A DNA stretch of 64,000 bases from Tetradesmus obliquus (taxonomy: Eukaryota; Chlorophyta; Chlorophyceae; Sphaeropleales; Scenedesmaceae), in assembly GCA_030272155.1 (NCBI GenBank), contig CP126195.1, forward strand, positions 3,765,001-3,829,000, given 5' to 3'. The notes below the pieces were generated by a model, which saw only the letters and a program-made list of their open reading frames with translations, made no database searches and was not told where the DNA came from. Every line of letters begins with the position of its first letter. Positions within the stretch are counted from its first letter, which is position 1. Positions 33,225 through 45,652 of the stretch are shown piece after piece. The position numbers and the translations under genes were made by a program.

Positions 33225-33363
33225 AAGCAGAGGACCTGAATTGGTATCACATGTATGCTTATGTCAAGAACCCTCGATCATCCATCAAGGGCGGCAGGGT
33301 CGTCAACGTCTGCTGCTACGCTGCTGCAGCAGCCGCTACCAGCTTGTGTGGCACCCACTGCTT

Positions 33364-33402
33364 TTTAGGATCTCGGCCTTGCTCAGTTGTAGGCGCCTGG
33401 CT

Positions 33403-33435
<33 letters not shown>

Positions 33436-34523
33436 TGCTGGTGGTAGCCCAGCACCGTGCTCCTGCTCCCTCCTGCTGCTGCTGCTGCACCTACAGCAGA
33501 TGGTGCTGACTATAAGTACATGGCGCTGTCCTTGCGGGCGAGCAGGCCCAGCTGCAGGCACCGACATGCCACTGGCAGCTGAGCTGTGCCAAGCTGCAAA
33601 CCGCATGCAGACCAACCGCAGCCTGCAGGCTGGCTGCATGGCGCCTGAGATGCTGAGCAGGAAGAATCTTTATTGGCAGGGTTGAATGGTGATATGGCAC
33701 TGAGGTACGGAGCAGGCTTGACTGCTGCAGCAGCAGCCCGCTTGCAGTCCTACACACGTGATGTGATGCTACTGTTAAGCTGGGGGCCTTGAGTCTGGCT
33801 ATGGGACGCGCGCGCTGTTGCACTCTGCAGCTGCAGTGTGAGCTTAGCATGAATGCGATGGCGTCCAGTGGCACATATCCCACGGCTGAGGGTGTTGTGC
33901 AAGCCGGCGGTGTTGCTCCACTGATTTCATTGTCAGTGTTGTGCCAGCCAGCTGCAGCCTGGCAGGACATGTACATGTCAGGTGCGTGAACGGAATTAAG
34001 CCAAGCCTTCAGGAAATTGGCTCTCAGGGCAGCAGTGATGTGTTGTTTAGTACATCGGTGTTGTCAAGAGGCTGAGAGCGTTGCTGACCTGGCCCAGCTA
34101 CGGCTGGTGGCAGTTGTAATTGAGTTCAGCTCAGCCTAACAGTGTTAGGACCGCTGAACGGTGGAAGGTGCGACACAGATCTGTGTGTGTCTAGCGCATG
34201 CTGCAGCAAAAACGAAGCAACATGTCAACTGAACGTCCTGTCGAAGCACTTTTGACGCAGCATGACCCTGTTGAGGTGAACTCGGACACCTTCGAAGGTT
34301 GAGCACCCCGCTGCCTAGTCACGTCACAGGAGGCCCCAGCTATACAACAAATTGACAGAATTAGTCATAATCAAAGTCCAACATCGGCTTCAGCACCCCA
34401 GATTGAGCTGCCAGCCCGTATCACAGGTGACCTTCCACCTGTGAACGCACTGCAGCCTGGCGGGTTGAATAGCCGGCGGTTCGCCCACGTTTCCAGGACA
34501 CAGTGCTCCGCTACAAGCAGGTT
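33364..34523 (+). other. Region between duplication and papain-RCC1 gene
   Basis: An open frame at 33251-33685 encodes mostly triplet-run Ala/Leu followed by AELCQAANRMQTNRSLQAGC and a stop near 33683. It begins in duplicated sequence and I recognise nothing in it. From 33700 to 34500 I see no gene. Confidence 0.4.
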
Positions 34524-34890
34524 ATGTTGCTGGGTGAGTGTGCGATGCATCACATCGCTGGGTAACCAAGAACAGTGCAGAGTACAGCAGCAGCACGTGC
34601 GCAGTCCCATTGGCGCTCGGTCATTACGTTGATGAATCGCTATAATGGATTTCAGTAACAATAGAAATCAGTGCTGATACACGTGCAGATGAGCAGACGC
34701 AGAGATTACCTGGAAAACTCCAGGCAGGCCTGGCTAAGCAGGACCTGCATATCTCCCACAGAGCAGCAAGTGTGCACCGTCTGGTGACACACTCCAGAAC
34801 AAGTGCACTGCCCGTTTGAAAACATCAAAGCATCTGAAGAACAGCAGTGAGCACACATGAGCATCAACCATACGCTTCTTGCAGCGCAGC

Positions 34891-34935
<45 letters not shown>

Positions 34936-37900
34936 CACGCCGCAGGCATCGGCAGGATGCCCAGCTGGCTACACAGCACGTAATGAAACACCCCTTTTGA
35001 TCACCTGCTGCTGCTGCTGCTGCTGTTGCAGGGACGACACTGCTGACTTGCCTGGTGCTGTCGGCCTCTCTGGCTTCTGCTGCGGACCCGAGCACCTTAT
35101 CACAAGGTATGCAGGGTTGTACAGGGTTTGGCCAGCAGCAGAGCGCCTGCACATGCAGCACCATGGTGGCATCTCATGCTGCTGGTAACTCAAAAGCTTA
35201 GCGCTGCACGTGGCTTGGAACCCCATTGCGCGCTGAGCAAGTACTTTGATTTCATATCCGCATCCCTATTCATCGTTCCTTTTCCTTGCGGTTGTTGCTG
35301 TTATTCTGTTAAACGTGCGCCGCTTGTTGCTTGCTGTGCCATGCTGCAGGCCTCGGGCTGCCAGAGCGGCAATTGCTGCAGTTACCTGGCGGGTGAGCAT
35401 GCTGACTCAGCCTGGCAGCAACACGCTGACTGTGTACACATGTGCTGTCAGGCAGTGAGTCGATACAGCGGCTGTCACACATAGTAACACAGATAGTAAG
35501 ATAGTAACGTCAATTTGTGGGTCACTGCAAGACTGCCGTTGCCGTTGCTTGCACCTGCTGCTGTTGCCTGCTGTCGCCCTCACAGCCGTACCACCAGCCT
35601 GGTATACGTTAAATTCGTTGCAAGACTGCCGTTGCTGTTGCTTGCTTGCTGTTGCTGCTGTTGCTGTTGCTGCCGCCCTCGCAGCCGTTTCACTGGCCTG
35701 GTGTATGCTGGAGAGGGCCTCCGCTCGCCACCCAACGCCACCAAGCGCGGGTACCTAATCAGCAGGGGCAGATCCAGCATTCTGAGAAACCTGGGCGCAG
35801 GCGCAAACATAACACAGATCGCGCAGGCGGCGTGTAACAAAAATGACGTCACGGATTCGGAGTGTGTGGACGTGCTGCTGCTGACGCTGATGCCTGCAAG
35901 CTATTCGTCCAACAGCACTGCAGACACGCCAAACCAGCGCGCCTTCATAAGCCCTGCACAGGTAAGGAGGCACAAGACACATTTTGATGTAATATACATC
36001 TGTACAGCTGCGGTGCGGTACTGTGTTGCAGTACGTCCGTGTTACAGTGCGCAACTGCGCTATGTCTAAACCACAGTACTGAACCCCCATTGAAGAGGAA
36101 AGCTGGGGCAAATTGCACGCGCCGGCCTTCAAGTTGCTGCTGCTGCTGCTGCTGCTGCTGCAGAACCAAGACACATGCTCAGCTTGCGTGGGCTTTGTTG
36201 TCACTGCTGCTGCTGAGGCTGCCATTAACGTGTACAAGCGGCAGAACTGGAACAGGCTGGGCCTGTCTGAGCAGGACCTCAGCTTTTGCAGGTGAGCAGG
36301 CGCTGCTACCTGGTTTGTTGTAGCTATGAAAACAAACTTCATTTTCATAATACCAGCAAGACCGACAAGCTGGGCCTGTCAGAGCACAACCTCAGCTTTT
36401 GCAGGTGAGCAGGCGCTGCTGCCTTATACATTGAAATGTCATCAAGGAAACTGCAGGTTTCAAATACCAGCAAGACAGACAAGCTGGGCCTGTCAGAGCA
36501 GGACCTCAGCTTTTGCAGGTGAGCAGCAGCTGCTGCCTGGCATGTTGTAGCTATGAAAGAAAACTGCATTTTCAGAATGCCAGCAAGACAGACAAGCTGG
36601 GCCTGCCAGAGCACGACCTCAGCTTTTGCAGGTGAGCAGCAGCTGCTGTCTTATTTGTTGAAATTATATAAATCAAAACTTCCTTTTTCAACATGGCGCA
36701 CCGCAGAGTACAATTTTCACCTGTTTCGTTGTGGCTATGAGACGAAACTGCATTCCCAAAATACCAGCAAGACAGACAAGCTGGGCCCGCCAGAGCAGAA
36801 CCTCAGCTTCTACAGATGTGGGCAGTGTGATGAGCTGGCAGTACAGCTGCAGGCGGCAGTCAAATGTACGCAGCAGGGCAGCTGCGGGCTGCTGACTGAG
36901 CTGGCAGATTGGCTGGTGTGTCATGAGATGTAACATGTGCTGCTCTGCAGGTTGGAGCCCAAGGTCAGCTGCGCAACTGGGGCGTCATATCAAACTGTGG
37001 TAGCAAACATCAATGAGAACCGCATCAAGAGGTGGGCGGCACGCAGCTGCTTCGGCTACAGTGGCGACCCAACTGCTGCCAGCTGCATTGCTGTCAGTGA
37101 CAGCTGCCCTGCCGGATCCCCACAGTGCTGCGCGTCACAGCTGCCGGCAGGTGAGCGGCTTTGAATTGAAGTGAAGGAGTGAATGCTGCGCTGAGCTGTG
37201 TGCTGTGCCTTGAAACACACCAGGTGTCAGAGCAGTGTTGTATGCCGCATCCACACACATACAAACACCACCCTGGCAACAGAAGGAAATGCCACCCTTT
37301 GCCATCCCAGTGGAAGTTGCCCCCCAAAGGTAGACAAACATGCTTGCTTGAAGTCTGAATGCAGAACCTTCTGTTGACATTATGTGGCTCCACGTTCATT
37401 GAAATTTACTTCAAGATTTTCATTTTGTTGGTTCTGGCAGGCGGCGCCCTCTCCATGGCATACAGCGGCAACCCTCTTGCCACAATGGCACAGGTGAAGG
37501 AGCAGATCATGCTGAACGGAGGGGTCATCACATCGCTGGCGTTGTCAAATAACGCATTCAGCGCCTTCGTGGAAAACAAGACGTCCTCAAACGGGGTCTT
37601 TGGGGTGGCCGAAGACCTGCGGGACACCGCACGAGGCGATCTGTCCATGCACGCTGTGTTCTGCTACGGATGGTGGGACAACATGTCAGATGCCAACGAC
37701 GGGTACTGGCTGTGCAAAAACAGGTGGGTTGCAGGACATACTATATCTGCCTGGGGTTGAACCTCAGAGTGACAGCCTGAGCTGAGCTGCTTGCAGCTAC
37801 CTATTTCAACAGGTGTTAGTGGTGGCGCATGCCGCATGCACACACCATGTAACCCCTCTGTCATCGTCACCTTGCTGTTGCATCTGCTGAGTCAGCTTGC

Positions 37901-38802
37901 GCCTCTGCAACATATACTCCAGCATCTCCTTTCTTCCAATCAGGATGTCAGACAATTGCACATCAAACTGCTCATGTCCAGCAGTGAACCCAGCCGTGCT
38001 CCTGTTCTGAACCTTGCATTTTGTCCTGGCTGTTCTGCTGCAGCTGGGGATCGAACTGGGGCCTCGGCGGCTCGTTCAGAGCTGCCTATGGAGCCGCCAA
38101 CCTTATGCAGCCAGACTACACATTTGCGCTGCAGTACAATAGGGCCAACCCCCTCGCGCGTGCGAGGCAAATCAGACAGCAACTCAAGCTATCCCTGGCC
38201 TTTGAATCCAGCAGTCAGTCAGCTTGCCTGCTGTACACACCACAGCAGCCGCAGCGGCTGGTCAAGCTAATGGACGACTTGACCGCCCTCGCTGACACAG
38301 CAGCCGTATCACCAGGCATGCGGTTACGCAAGGCTGATGTGCTGGCAGACCTTGTTGCTTCAAACCTGGGCACTGCGCGCAAGCTGTCAGCAGCAAGCAG
38401 GGGGCCTTTCAGGCTGTGTGATGCACGCATTGTGCAGCTGCTGAAGAGTCTTGTGACAGCGCCAAGTCCTTCGCCCAGTCCCATTGCATCTCCCGCTGTC
38501 ATGCCTTCAACTTCACCTGCTGCTGCAGTGCCATCACCGTCGCCACCACCCAGTGAGTGGTGTCTCTTGGTGTTGTTTTTATTACGCAATGAGCCTAGCA
38601 TCGGCTCCCTAGCAGGCAATGTTACTTGTGTACCCGTTAAGATTTGAATTTTCAGTGCACAACCCTGCAGACAGCAGATAGCTACAGCTGCAATGGTTGT
38701 GCTCACAGCGGTGCCTTCAAATGCTAGATTAGCCTAATGCCACCATCATGTGGTGCTCGCAAGTCACCAGCGCTGCTGCTGCTGCTGCTGCCATTTCTGC
38801 TG

Positions 38803-38842
<40 letters not shown>

Positions 38843-40031
38843 GGCTGCTGCGCTTGCAATTGCTGCATCTGCAGGTAACCTTGAGGGCTGCAGTCCTGAG
38901 CGCGCAGCCGACCCAAGCTGCCAGCGCTGCGCGTGGCGAGTGGCACTTGGCTTCTCTCACAGCTGCATACAACTTTTCACCGGTAGCGTTGTATGCGCTG
39001 GAGAAAATGATGCTGGGGAGCTGGGCCTCGGAAAGCCTGACTTGGACGACCGCAGAACATTCATTGCTGCAACTGCGCTTGCTGGCATATCAGTCAGCGG
39101 GATGGGTGCTGGGGAGCAGTTCACGTGCGTGTTGGCAGCACCAATGGAGGGTGCAAATCCTTCGAGCGCGAATACGGTGCACTGCTTTGGCGCAGGCGAT
39201 GCGGGGCAGATGGGCGATGGGAGTGGCACAGGTTCTGCTGCTGTGGCTACTGTACAGGGGCTGAGGCTCGCGCCAAAGATTAGCCAGCTGGTTGTGGGTC
39301 CGTATGCTGCTTGCGTGGTGTATGATGCAGATGCGAGCGGCCAACGAGCAGGGGGCGTGCCCCTGCATTGCTGGGGTGCTATGTATGGTGCAACACCCAT
39401 GGAGATCAAAGGGACCGGCGGCACAACAGCCCTTGCAATGGGGATGTATAAGGCATGTGTGTTGCTGAAGGACCAGACTGTTGCATGCTGGGATGCATCG
39501 CCGACACCAGCCAAAGTGCCAGGACTCAGCAATGTCGTGCGCATTGCTGCTGGAGAGAAGTTTGCGTGTGCGGTTGTGCGCCCCGCTGGTGCGGCCGGTG
39601 TGCTGTGGTGCTGGGGGAAAGACGCGTACGGCGGTTTTGCGTCTAACAGCTCAAACCCTGTTAGGGTGACAGGGCTGCCAGGGAGTGTGTTGGATGTTGT
39701 GGCCGGCAGCGCACATGCATGTGCATTGGTGGCAACAGCTGGCAGTGGCGGCGGGCAGGTTTACTGCTGGGGTGCGAATGAGTATGGCGTCCTCGGCCAA
39801 GGTTACACAAATGGCACTACAGGCAACGCACAGGGAAGCAGAGTGCCGCTGCGAGTCAAGGGACTGGAAAATGTCACTGCGCTGTTTGGGACGTACAGTG
39901 CAAACTGTGCGATTGTGGCGTCGCGCAGCTTGCTGTGCTGGGGTAGCAATTACAACGGGCAGCTAGGCACGGAGCCTGTGCTGCGCAACATTGTCACGCT
40001 GCCCACTGCAGTGAAGGGCCTGTGTGCCTGA
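34524..40031 (+). CDS. Secreted papain-like cysteine peptidase fused to an RCC1-like beta-propeller
   Basis: Ten exons: 34524-34533, 35032-35106, 35350-35392, 35685-35961, 36164-36291, 36816-36915, about 36966-37150, 37441-37723, 38044-38552, 38875-40031 (TGA), about 920 residues. A 10-base first exon splices to give a signal peptide (MLLGTTLLTCLVLSASLAS). Papain-family (C1-like) marks in order: the catalytic-Cys segment DTCSACVGF, LSEQDLSFC, the catalytic-His segment LSMHAVFCYGWW, and YWLCKNSWGSNWGLGGSF, in which the NSWG Asn is rebuilt across an intron. After the peptidase come about 100 residues, a Pro/Ser linker of wall-protein type (PSPSPSPIASP, PSPSPPP), then six or seven RCC1-like repeats with Cys-Trp-Gly signatures (YCWGANEYGVLGQG, LCWGSNYNGQLG). 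The usual Gln-x-Cys-Gly-x-Cys-Trp around the nucleophile is altered (Ser and Val). The acceptor of exon 7 is uncertain. Likely extracellular or vacuolar; partner recognition by the propeller is inference. Confidence 0.85.
35581..35616 (+). repeat. Echo of papain-RCC1 exon 4 start
   Basis: cgccctcacag|ccgtaccaccagcctggtatacg occurs about 103 bases before the real cgccctcgcag|ccgtttcactggcctggtgtatg at 35685. The preceding intron text (gcaagactgccgttgc) is duplicated with it. Confidence 0.85.
36354..36815 (+). repeat. Four tandem echoes of the papain LSEQDLSFC exon end
   Basis: The exon end at 36240-36291 is followed by copies at 36354-36405, 36468-36521, 36582-36633 and 36765-36815, mostly about 115 bases apart, each starting cagcaagac(a/c)gacaagctggg. 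The first three end cagcttttgcag|gtgagcag, so an acceptor-like and a donor-like site abut. The last ends cagcttctacag|atgtgg and supplies the acceptor for the next real exon in the correct phase. Confidence 0.9.
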
Positions 40032-41855
40032 TGCTTTTAAGGTGATGCGTTGGTTAGGTGCTTGCGCCACGCATTTTGTTTGAAAGTTTGTGAGTTGATC
40101 AGGTGTTGCACCACACATTGTGAGCCTGTCATTGACTCAGATGGGTGGTGTCCTGGGCCTGGGGCATCCAACATGCAATGGCCTCTCACTGCCGAGTGTG
40201 TGTCTGAGTTGAGGAGGCACGCATATTGCAAAAGTGAGCTTGTGCGGCTGAGCTGGTTGCTGCCCAATGGTGTGTCATGCTTCAGGATTATTGTGAATCT
40301 TTTGGGGTGCAGGGGATTAGAAGGCTCCAAACGCATAACTTACAGCAGAGTTGGGCAGACACTATGCACATGTTGATGATGGTAGCGGGCCGGAGGGTAC
40401 TATTAAGGACACTTCCACCCAATGTTTGACATTCGGCCTGCATCACTGGAGCCAAGGCATTAAGCTGACAAGGATAGATAGCAGCACATTTTCACACCAT
40501 GCAGCACGGTGTTCCTCTCTCTCTCTCTTGCTGTGCTGTGTTGTTGTCCTCTTTGCTTCTCACGCCACCGCCCAATCAAATTGATTTTTCTGGTTCATGA
40601 AGTGTAGACTGCTTTCAGACTTACGCCTGTGTTCTCAGGCAGGGATACTTGCACGGTTCTGGGTTGATGCGCATGCACCCTGGCACGCGGCGTGGGTACT
40701 TGGTGAATTAACCTGTGGGGCGAGCATGTGTTGAAGGTGGGTAGCATGAATTGTGTTGCTTTGTGCAGCACTGCATGTGCATGGTGATGGCTAAACAACG
40801 ACCAGTGGCTGGGGTTTGTGTGTGTTGAAAGCATTTGCAATAACTTTTAAAGCTTTTGAGTTGGGTTGCGGGCGAGGTTTAGCACTGCTACATGATGTCT
40901 GGCTGGTGTGTTGGGTTTCAGCGTGGCTGGCTTGTTCATGCCTTGCAGCAGGCAATGGCAACAGCAGCTTATTTTCTTTGTTTGGTTTGGTCTGCCTGTC
41001 TAATCAGCTGCTGACATTGGCAGCAGCATATGACTGACAGTTTGGCAATCCTTGCACTCAAGTGTACATGTACACGGACATAAAGTCCGCACGTTACTGC
41101 GACTCCAAGACAGTGCAGCTTCTTGCGCAGCGCATGAAGCAATTGTTGGAATCTGCATGTTGGCAATTGCGAGTTAGAAATTGCAGCAGTGGCACATTGT
41201 TGGCTTTACCTGGGGGCTGGCCTGCATCACACTTATTTTTTTACCAGGGGGACACCTGCATCACACTTCGTGATGAGTTGCACGTAGGTATGCCGTGCAC
41301 TGCAATCTGCGCCATTGATAACAATTTGAAAAACAACAATTTTATGTAGTGCCAATACGTGGGCAGTTCTAAGCACATTTGCCAATTGGCCGGCCGGCCC
41401 GCGGGCACACTTGCTGCTGTTGTGGTTTCACACAGCATAGTGCAGTGCTGCTCATGGACGGGCCGTTGTACCAGCAACTTGAAGTTATCATGGCAACATA
41501 TTGGAGACCTGGGAAAATATATGTATATCTGGGAGGCACCCTGGGTCTCGGCGGTTGTGGCTTATATGTGTCGACCCGCCACTCGCACGTGCAGCAGTAC
41601 CATCCTCCCAACCTTGGACCGCTGAAGCTGTCACTCTTACGGTTCACTGCACGAATGGTCGGAGATCAAATCAGATACACTGCAGAATAAGCACAACTGG
41701 CACCAGTCTGTAGCTCTGGCACGTGATGCATCAACGCATCGAGTCATTGCCGGTCACCCGCGAGAACCGGAAAAAGCGTAGCTGACAGACCAGGCGCGGT
41801 GGTCGGGAGGGAAATAGAGATAAACCTTATTTGTGTTAGCTGTCTGCACTCGCTG
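40032..41855. other. Intergenic region
   Basis: Only short open frames with no recognisable motif. No exon echo, LINE piece or long triplet run stands out. Presumably the 3' flank of papain-RCC1 and the promoter of the next gene; no clear TATA box. Confidence 0.5.
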
Positions 41856-44697
41856 ATGATCAAGAGATGGTGGCAGCTGCTTCTTCAAGCGCTGCTGCTG
41901 TTGTGTTTGCTGTTGCCGTCGTCTGCAACTGCCCATGCCCCGGCAAAGGGCAGCAACCTCAGAACTGGATTGCTAGCGGATCCAGACGTGTTCAAGAGTA
42001 ATCTGCAGTACATAGGCAAGCATTTCATTCCCAAAGGCTGGAAGCTGAACGCTGTCATGAAGGTACAAGGTGCTTGCATGGTGCAGCTGCTACAACTTCA
42101 GCAGTACAGGTGGCCTTTGCCTCATTCTGATGCCATTTGCGCAGTAGACAATGCAACTCTTCCAATTTGTAGAATCACTGCACTTTGACCATGGTGTCTG
42201 CTGCTGCTGCTGCAGTGGGATGCATATGGCCACTCCATTGCTGACCTGGCAAGCTCTGCAGCCGAGGCAGCAGACACACTGTCAGTGCTGCACAACAAGG
42301 AGGCCGCAGCAGCTGTCCAGCATAGCCCCCACCACAAGCTGGTCAGCATGCCTATCTACTCTGCATGAGCTGCTTGAATGTTTGGCGTTGCAACATGCGG
42401 TACAGTTGGCACAGTGTGTGCCAGCTGCAACTGCAGGGCTGCACATGCACAAGGGCGCTTGCTTGGCCACCTCACCAATAGCCACACACACCCTGAATGC
42501 ATTCTTGCCTAACGCAGCATAACGTGCTTCAAGCAAGTGCCGCAGGCCTGACAAACAGTGGTTGAACATCACCTGCTGTTGTCCTCACTGACAGCTGCCT
42601 GTGCTTGCTGGACAGGCGATGCTGCGGCTACAGCCAGGCAACTACAGTCAAGTGCTGCAGGCCTTACAGCGCGGCTACAACATGCAAGTAAGAGCCGAAA
42701 TGCTCACCAATCTAGCTGCAGTGGTAGCTACAGCAGCAGCAGCACCAGCAGTCCACGCAACACCATCCCTGCTGCAACATTGCATGGCATTTTGCTGCAT
42801 GGGGTGTACCAGCAGGGCTTGGTGGAGATTGTTGGAAGAACTGCTGCAGCGCAGCCACCGCATCGGCGGCTGTCCGCGCAACTGCTACCCAGGCCGCTGC
42901 CACTGCTGCTGCCACACCACTGCCACTGCCACTGCTGCTGCTACTGCTGCTGCAGGAGCTAGTAGGCCCTGGCAACATTGCAGACGTTACAAGGGCAGCA
43001 CGTGACACCAACAGCAGCGTGCCGGTCCACCTGTACCTCTACAAGCACTACAACAAGCCTTGGGGCTGGCAATTCAACCGCAGCAGCCAGCTGCAGGTGT
43101 GGTGCTCACCCCCTCCCTGCTTGCCCTTCAAGGGCCAAGTTGGCCATGCACACACTAGTGCGTGTAGCAGGCACTGAGCTGATGCACAGCGTGAGCGCAG
43201 GCTGTGACCCCTTGCACCATCGATTGGTGCTGCTTGGTGCGCTCTTGCGCTACGTTGTCAATTGCTCACCTGCCCAGGCGCTCACGTCATCGTTGAACCC
43301 TCTTGTGTGTCCATCTGTACCCTCAGTATGTGCCCCTGCCCGCTTCCCTGTGTATCTCTCCCCATGGAATATGTCAGTAATCAATCGTCAACTGCCCAGG
43401 CACTGGTATCATCCCTGGATGCTGTGCACCTGCGGGTGGCGGGTATCATGATGCACCCAAGCGGCTACCCCAGAGAGCACAGGGCAAAGATCGTTGCAAT
43501 ACAATACAACAATACACTTCCGGGACTGAACCCGCCCCCAGGCACTAGCCCAGCCAGCCGCTAATCCGCTCATGGGGGGTAGTAGTAATTGTACCCAGTC
43601 TTTCCTTCGTTGTTTGGGCGATTGAAACCACCCGCGCAAGTCCGTCAATTCCAGTTGCTTTTTATCCCCAGCCACGGGCGATAGTCGCAAGCTTTTTAGG
43701 CCCAGCCACGGGCGGTTGGACCAGGATTGCACAGTTTCTGCAGGTGAGGCGGCTGATCTGGCAATTCAATTGCAGGAAGTTTCCTGCAAGTGCAGAATGA
43801 CAAACCCCACATGCAGGTAAGGCGGCTCCATGCTCCCTCAGTACAAAATGCTCCAGCTTGACCTCTTCACCCAGCAGCATTTGAAAGAAGAAAACTGAAG
43901 ACTGTTGCCACGCAAAGCGCGATGTCTTGGCTGCCAAGCAAGTGAGTACAGTCTGACCGTCTGAGCTGGTGCAATGAAAGCGCTGCAATTATATGGTTGT
44001 ATGTGCTGTTACACCGCGTTGCTCTGTGTCATCCATGCATGTGCTGCCTGCGCAGGTGGCCTGCCCTGTTGCTGCAGCGCTGGCACCCCGCCCCATTGCC
44101 CTGCACTGGGTGACCAGCACAGAGGCACTACAGATGGGCACAGATTCATCTGGCAGGCTGCAGCAGCCTGTGCTGCCGTCTGCTTGCACAGCAGCAAGCA
44201 ATGTGCAGTACTGGGCACGCATTGGCACGCTGCTGTATGGAGCAAGCGATGTGAGGTGAGGCGGCTGAATGGCTGGCTCTAGTTGCAGCCGTGCCTGTGC
44301 CCTGCTGCCGCTGCTCTTGAGCGTGCTGTTGATGCAACTGAACTCAGCACGCGTTGTAGTTGGCCTGTGTCTTTTGCAAAATGCAAACACGGTATGCAGA
44401 GGAGGCAGGCGGACTCATGCCATGATTGCAGGATGGGGGCATACAGATGCGACAGGTAATGTGAAGAAGGACAGGTAATGTGAAGAAGGACAGGTAATGT
44501 GAAGAAGGACAGTCTTCACCTTCAAGCAAGGTTTGGCCAGGAGACCCCCGCCCAGGGTCCGCAGGCGCTCCAAGTGGCCTGTCCTGTTTGTTGGTGCCCA
44601 CCCTGTGTGGCATCCTGCAGGGCTCTCCGAGGCGGCACTGCGCCAGTGCTGCGCTGGACGGCACCCATCACCAGCATCACCATCTGCAGCCGCCAGA

Positions 44698-44734
<37 letters not shown>

Positions 44735-45112
44735 CGCCGGATGTAGTGACCCAAGCGCTGACAGAAGCGAAGCCTGCCAGGATCGCCATGCAGCGCAGCA
44801 GCGGCTTCTGGCAGAAGTGGATGTCAGCCCTGCCAGGTGTGGCTGCTTTTGTTACAACAAGGGTGGCCACCCTGCTTTCTTTACAGGGGTGGTTTGCGCA
44901 TGCATAAACTGCACAAACACAGATACCATCAGTGTGTTGCTGTCTGCTTGCCAGTTGTATAGTCAGTCAGGCGCGAGTCGCATTGCCCTTCTGAGGGTGA
45001 AGCCTGCTCCGGCAGTCTGATTGCAACCCCTCACTTCCAACAGGTACCCGACTCTCTCCTGGTGGCGTGATGCAAGGGCGTTCTGCACCAGCAATGACGC
45101 TGACAGCAGCAT

Positions 45113-45167
<55 letters not shown>

Positions 45168-45615
45168 TGCCATGACAGCGGCAGAGCACCACATGCGGTG
45201 GTTTACATCAGAGGTCAGCGATTCAGGCTCGCTGAGGTGCCAGCGGGCAATGGATCTGTCATAACAGTGGATGTAACAGATGCAGACCCGGAAGTGACAG
45301 TGGGAGATCCTGTGTGCCTGCTGTGCAGCGACCACCCCCTTGGCAGCATGGCTTACGTGAGTGGCAGCTTGAGAGCACCAGCAACTGAAAGTGAAGCTTT
45401 CAAAATGTGCTGCTGGACACTTGATGTGCTCAGATGGCATAATACCAGTCAACAGAGGTGCTTGTGCTTTCCCTCGCTGCATGTTGGGCAGTACTCTACC
45501 GTGGGTGTTTACTGCAGATCAAACAAATAAGAAGGTAAGCCAGCATACACACCGTTGTGTTGTGTGTGTTGCACGCATTGGGTATGCACTCACATACTGC
45601 ATCAAAAAGTTGATG

Positions 45616-45652
<37 letters not shown>

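Larger units (their letters stand above)
29083..33363. repeat. Segmental duplication, copy B
   Basis: Same orientation and order as copy A. It lacks the inverted left arm of the hairpin and the 79-base LINE stub. It carries instead a ~145-base tandem repeat at about 31574-31850 and a 346-base LINE piece at 32879-33224 between cacagctta and caagaaccctcg, a junction that is uninterrupted in copy A near 28580. The right edge is at cccactgctt (33363). Confidence 0.9.
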
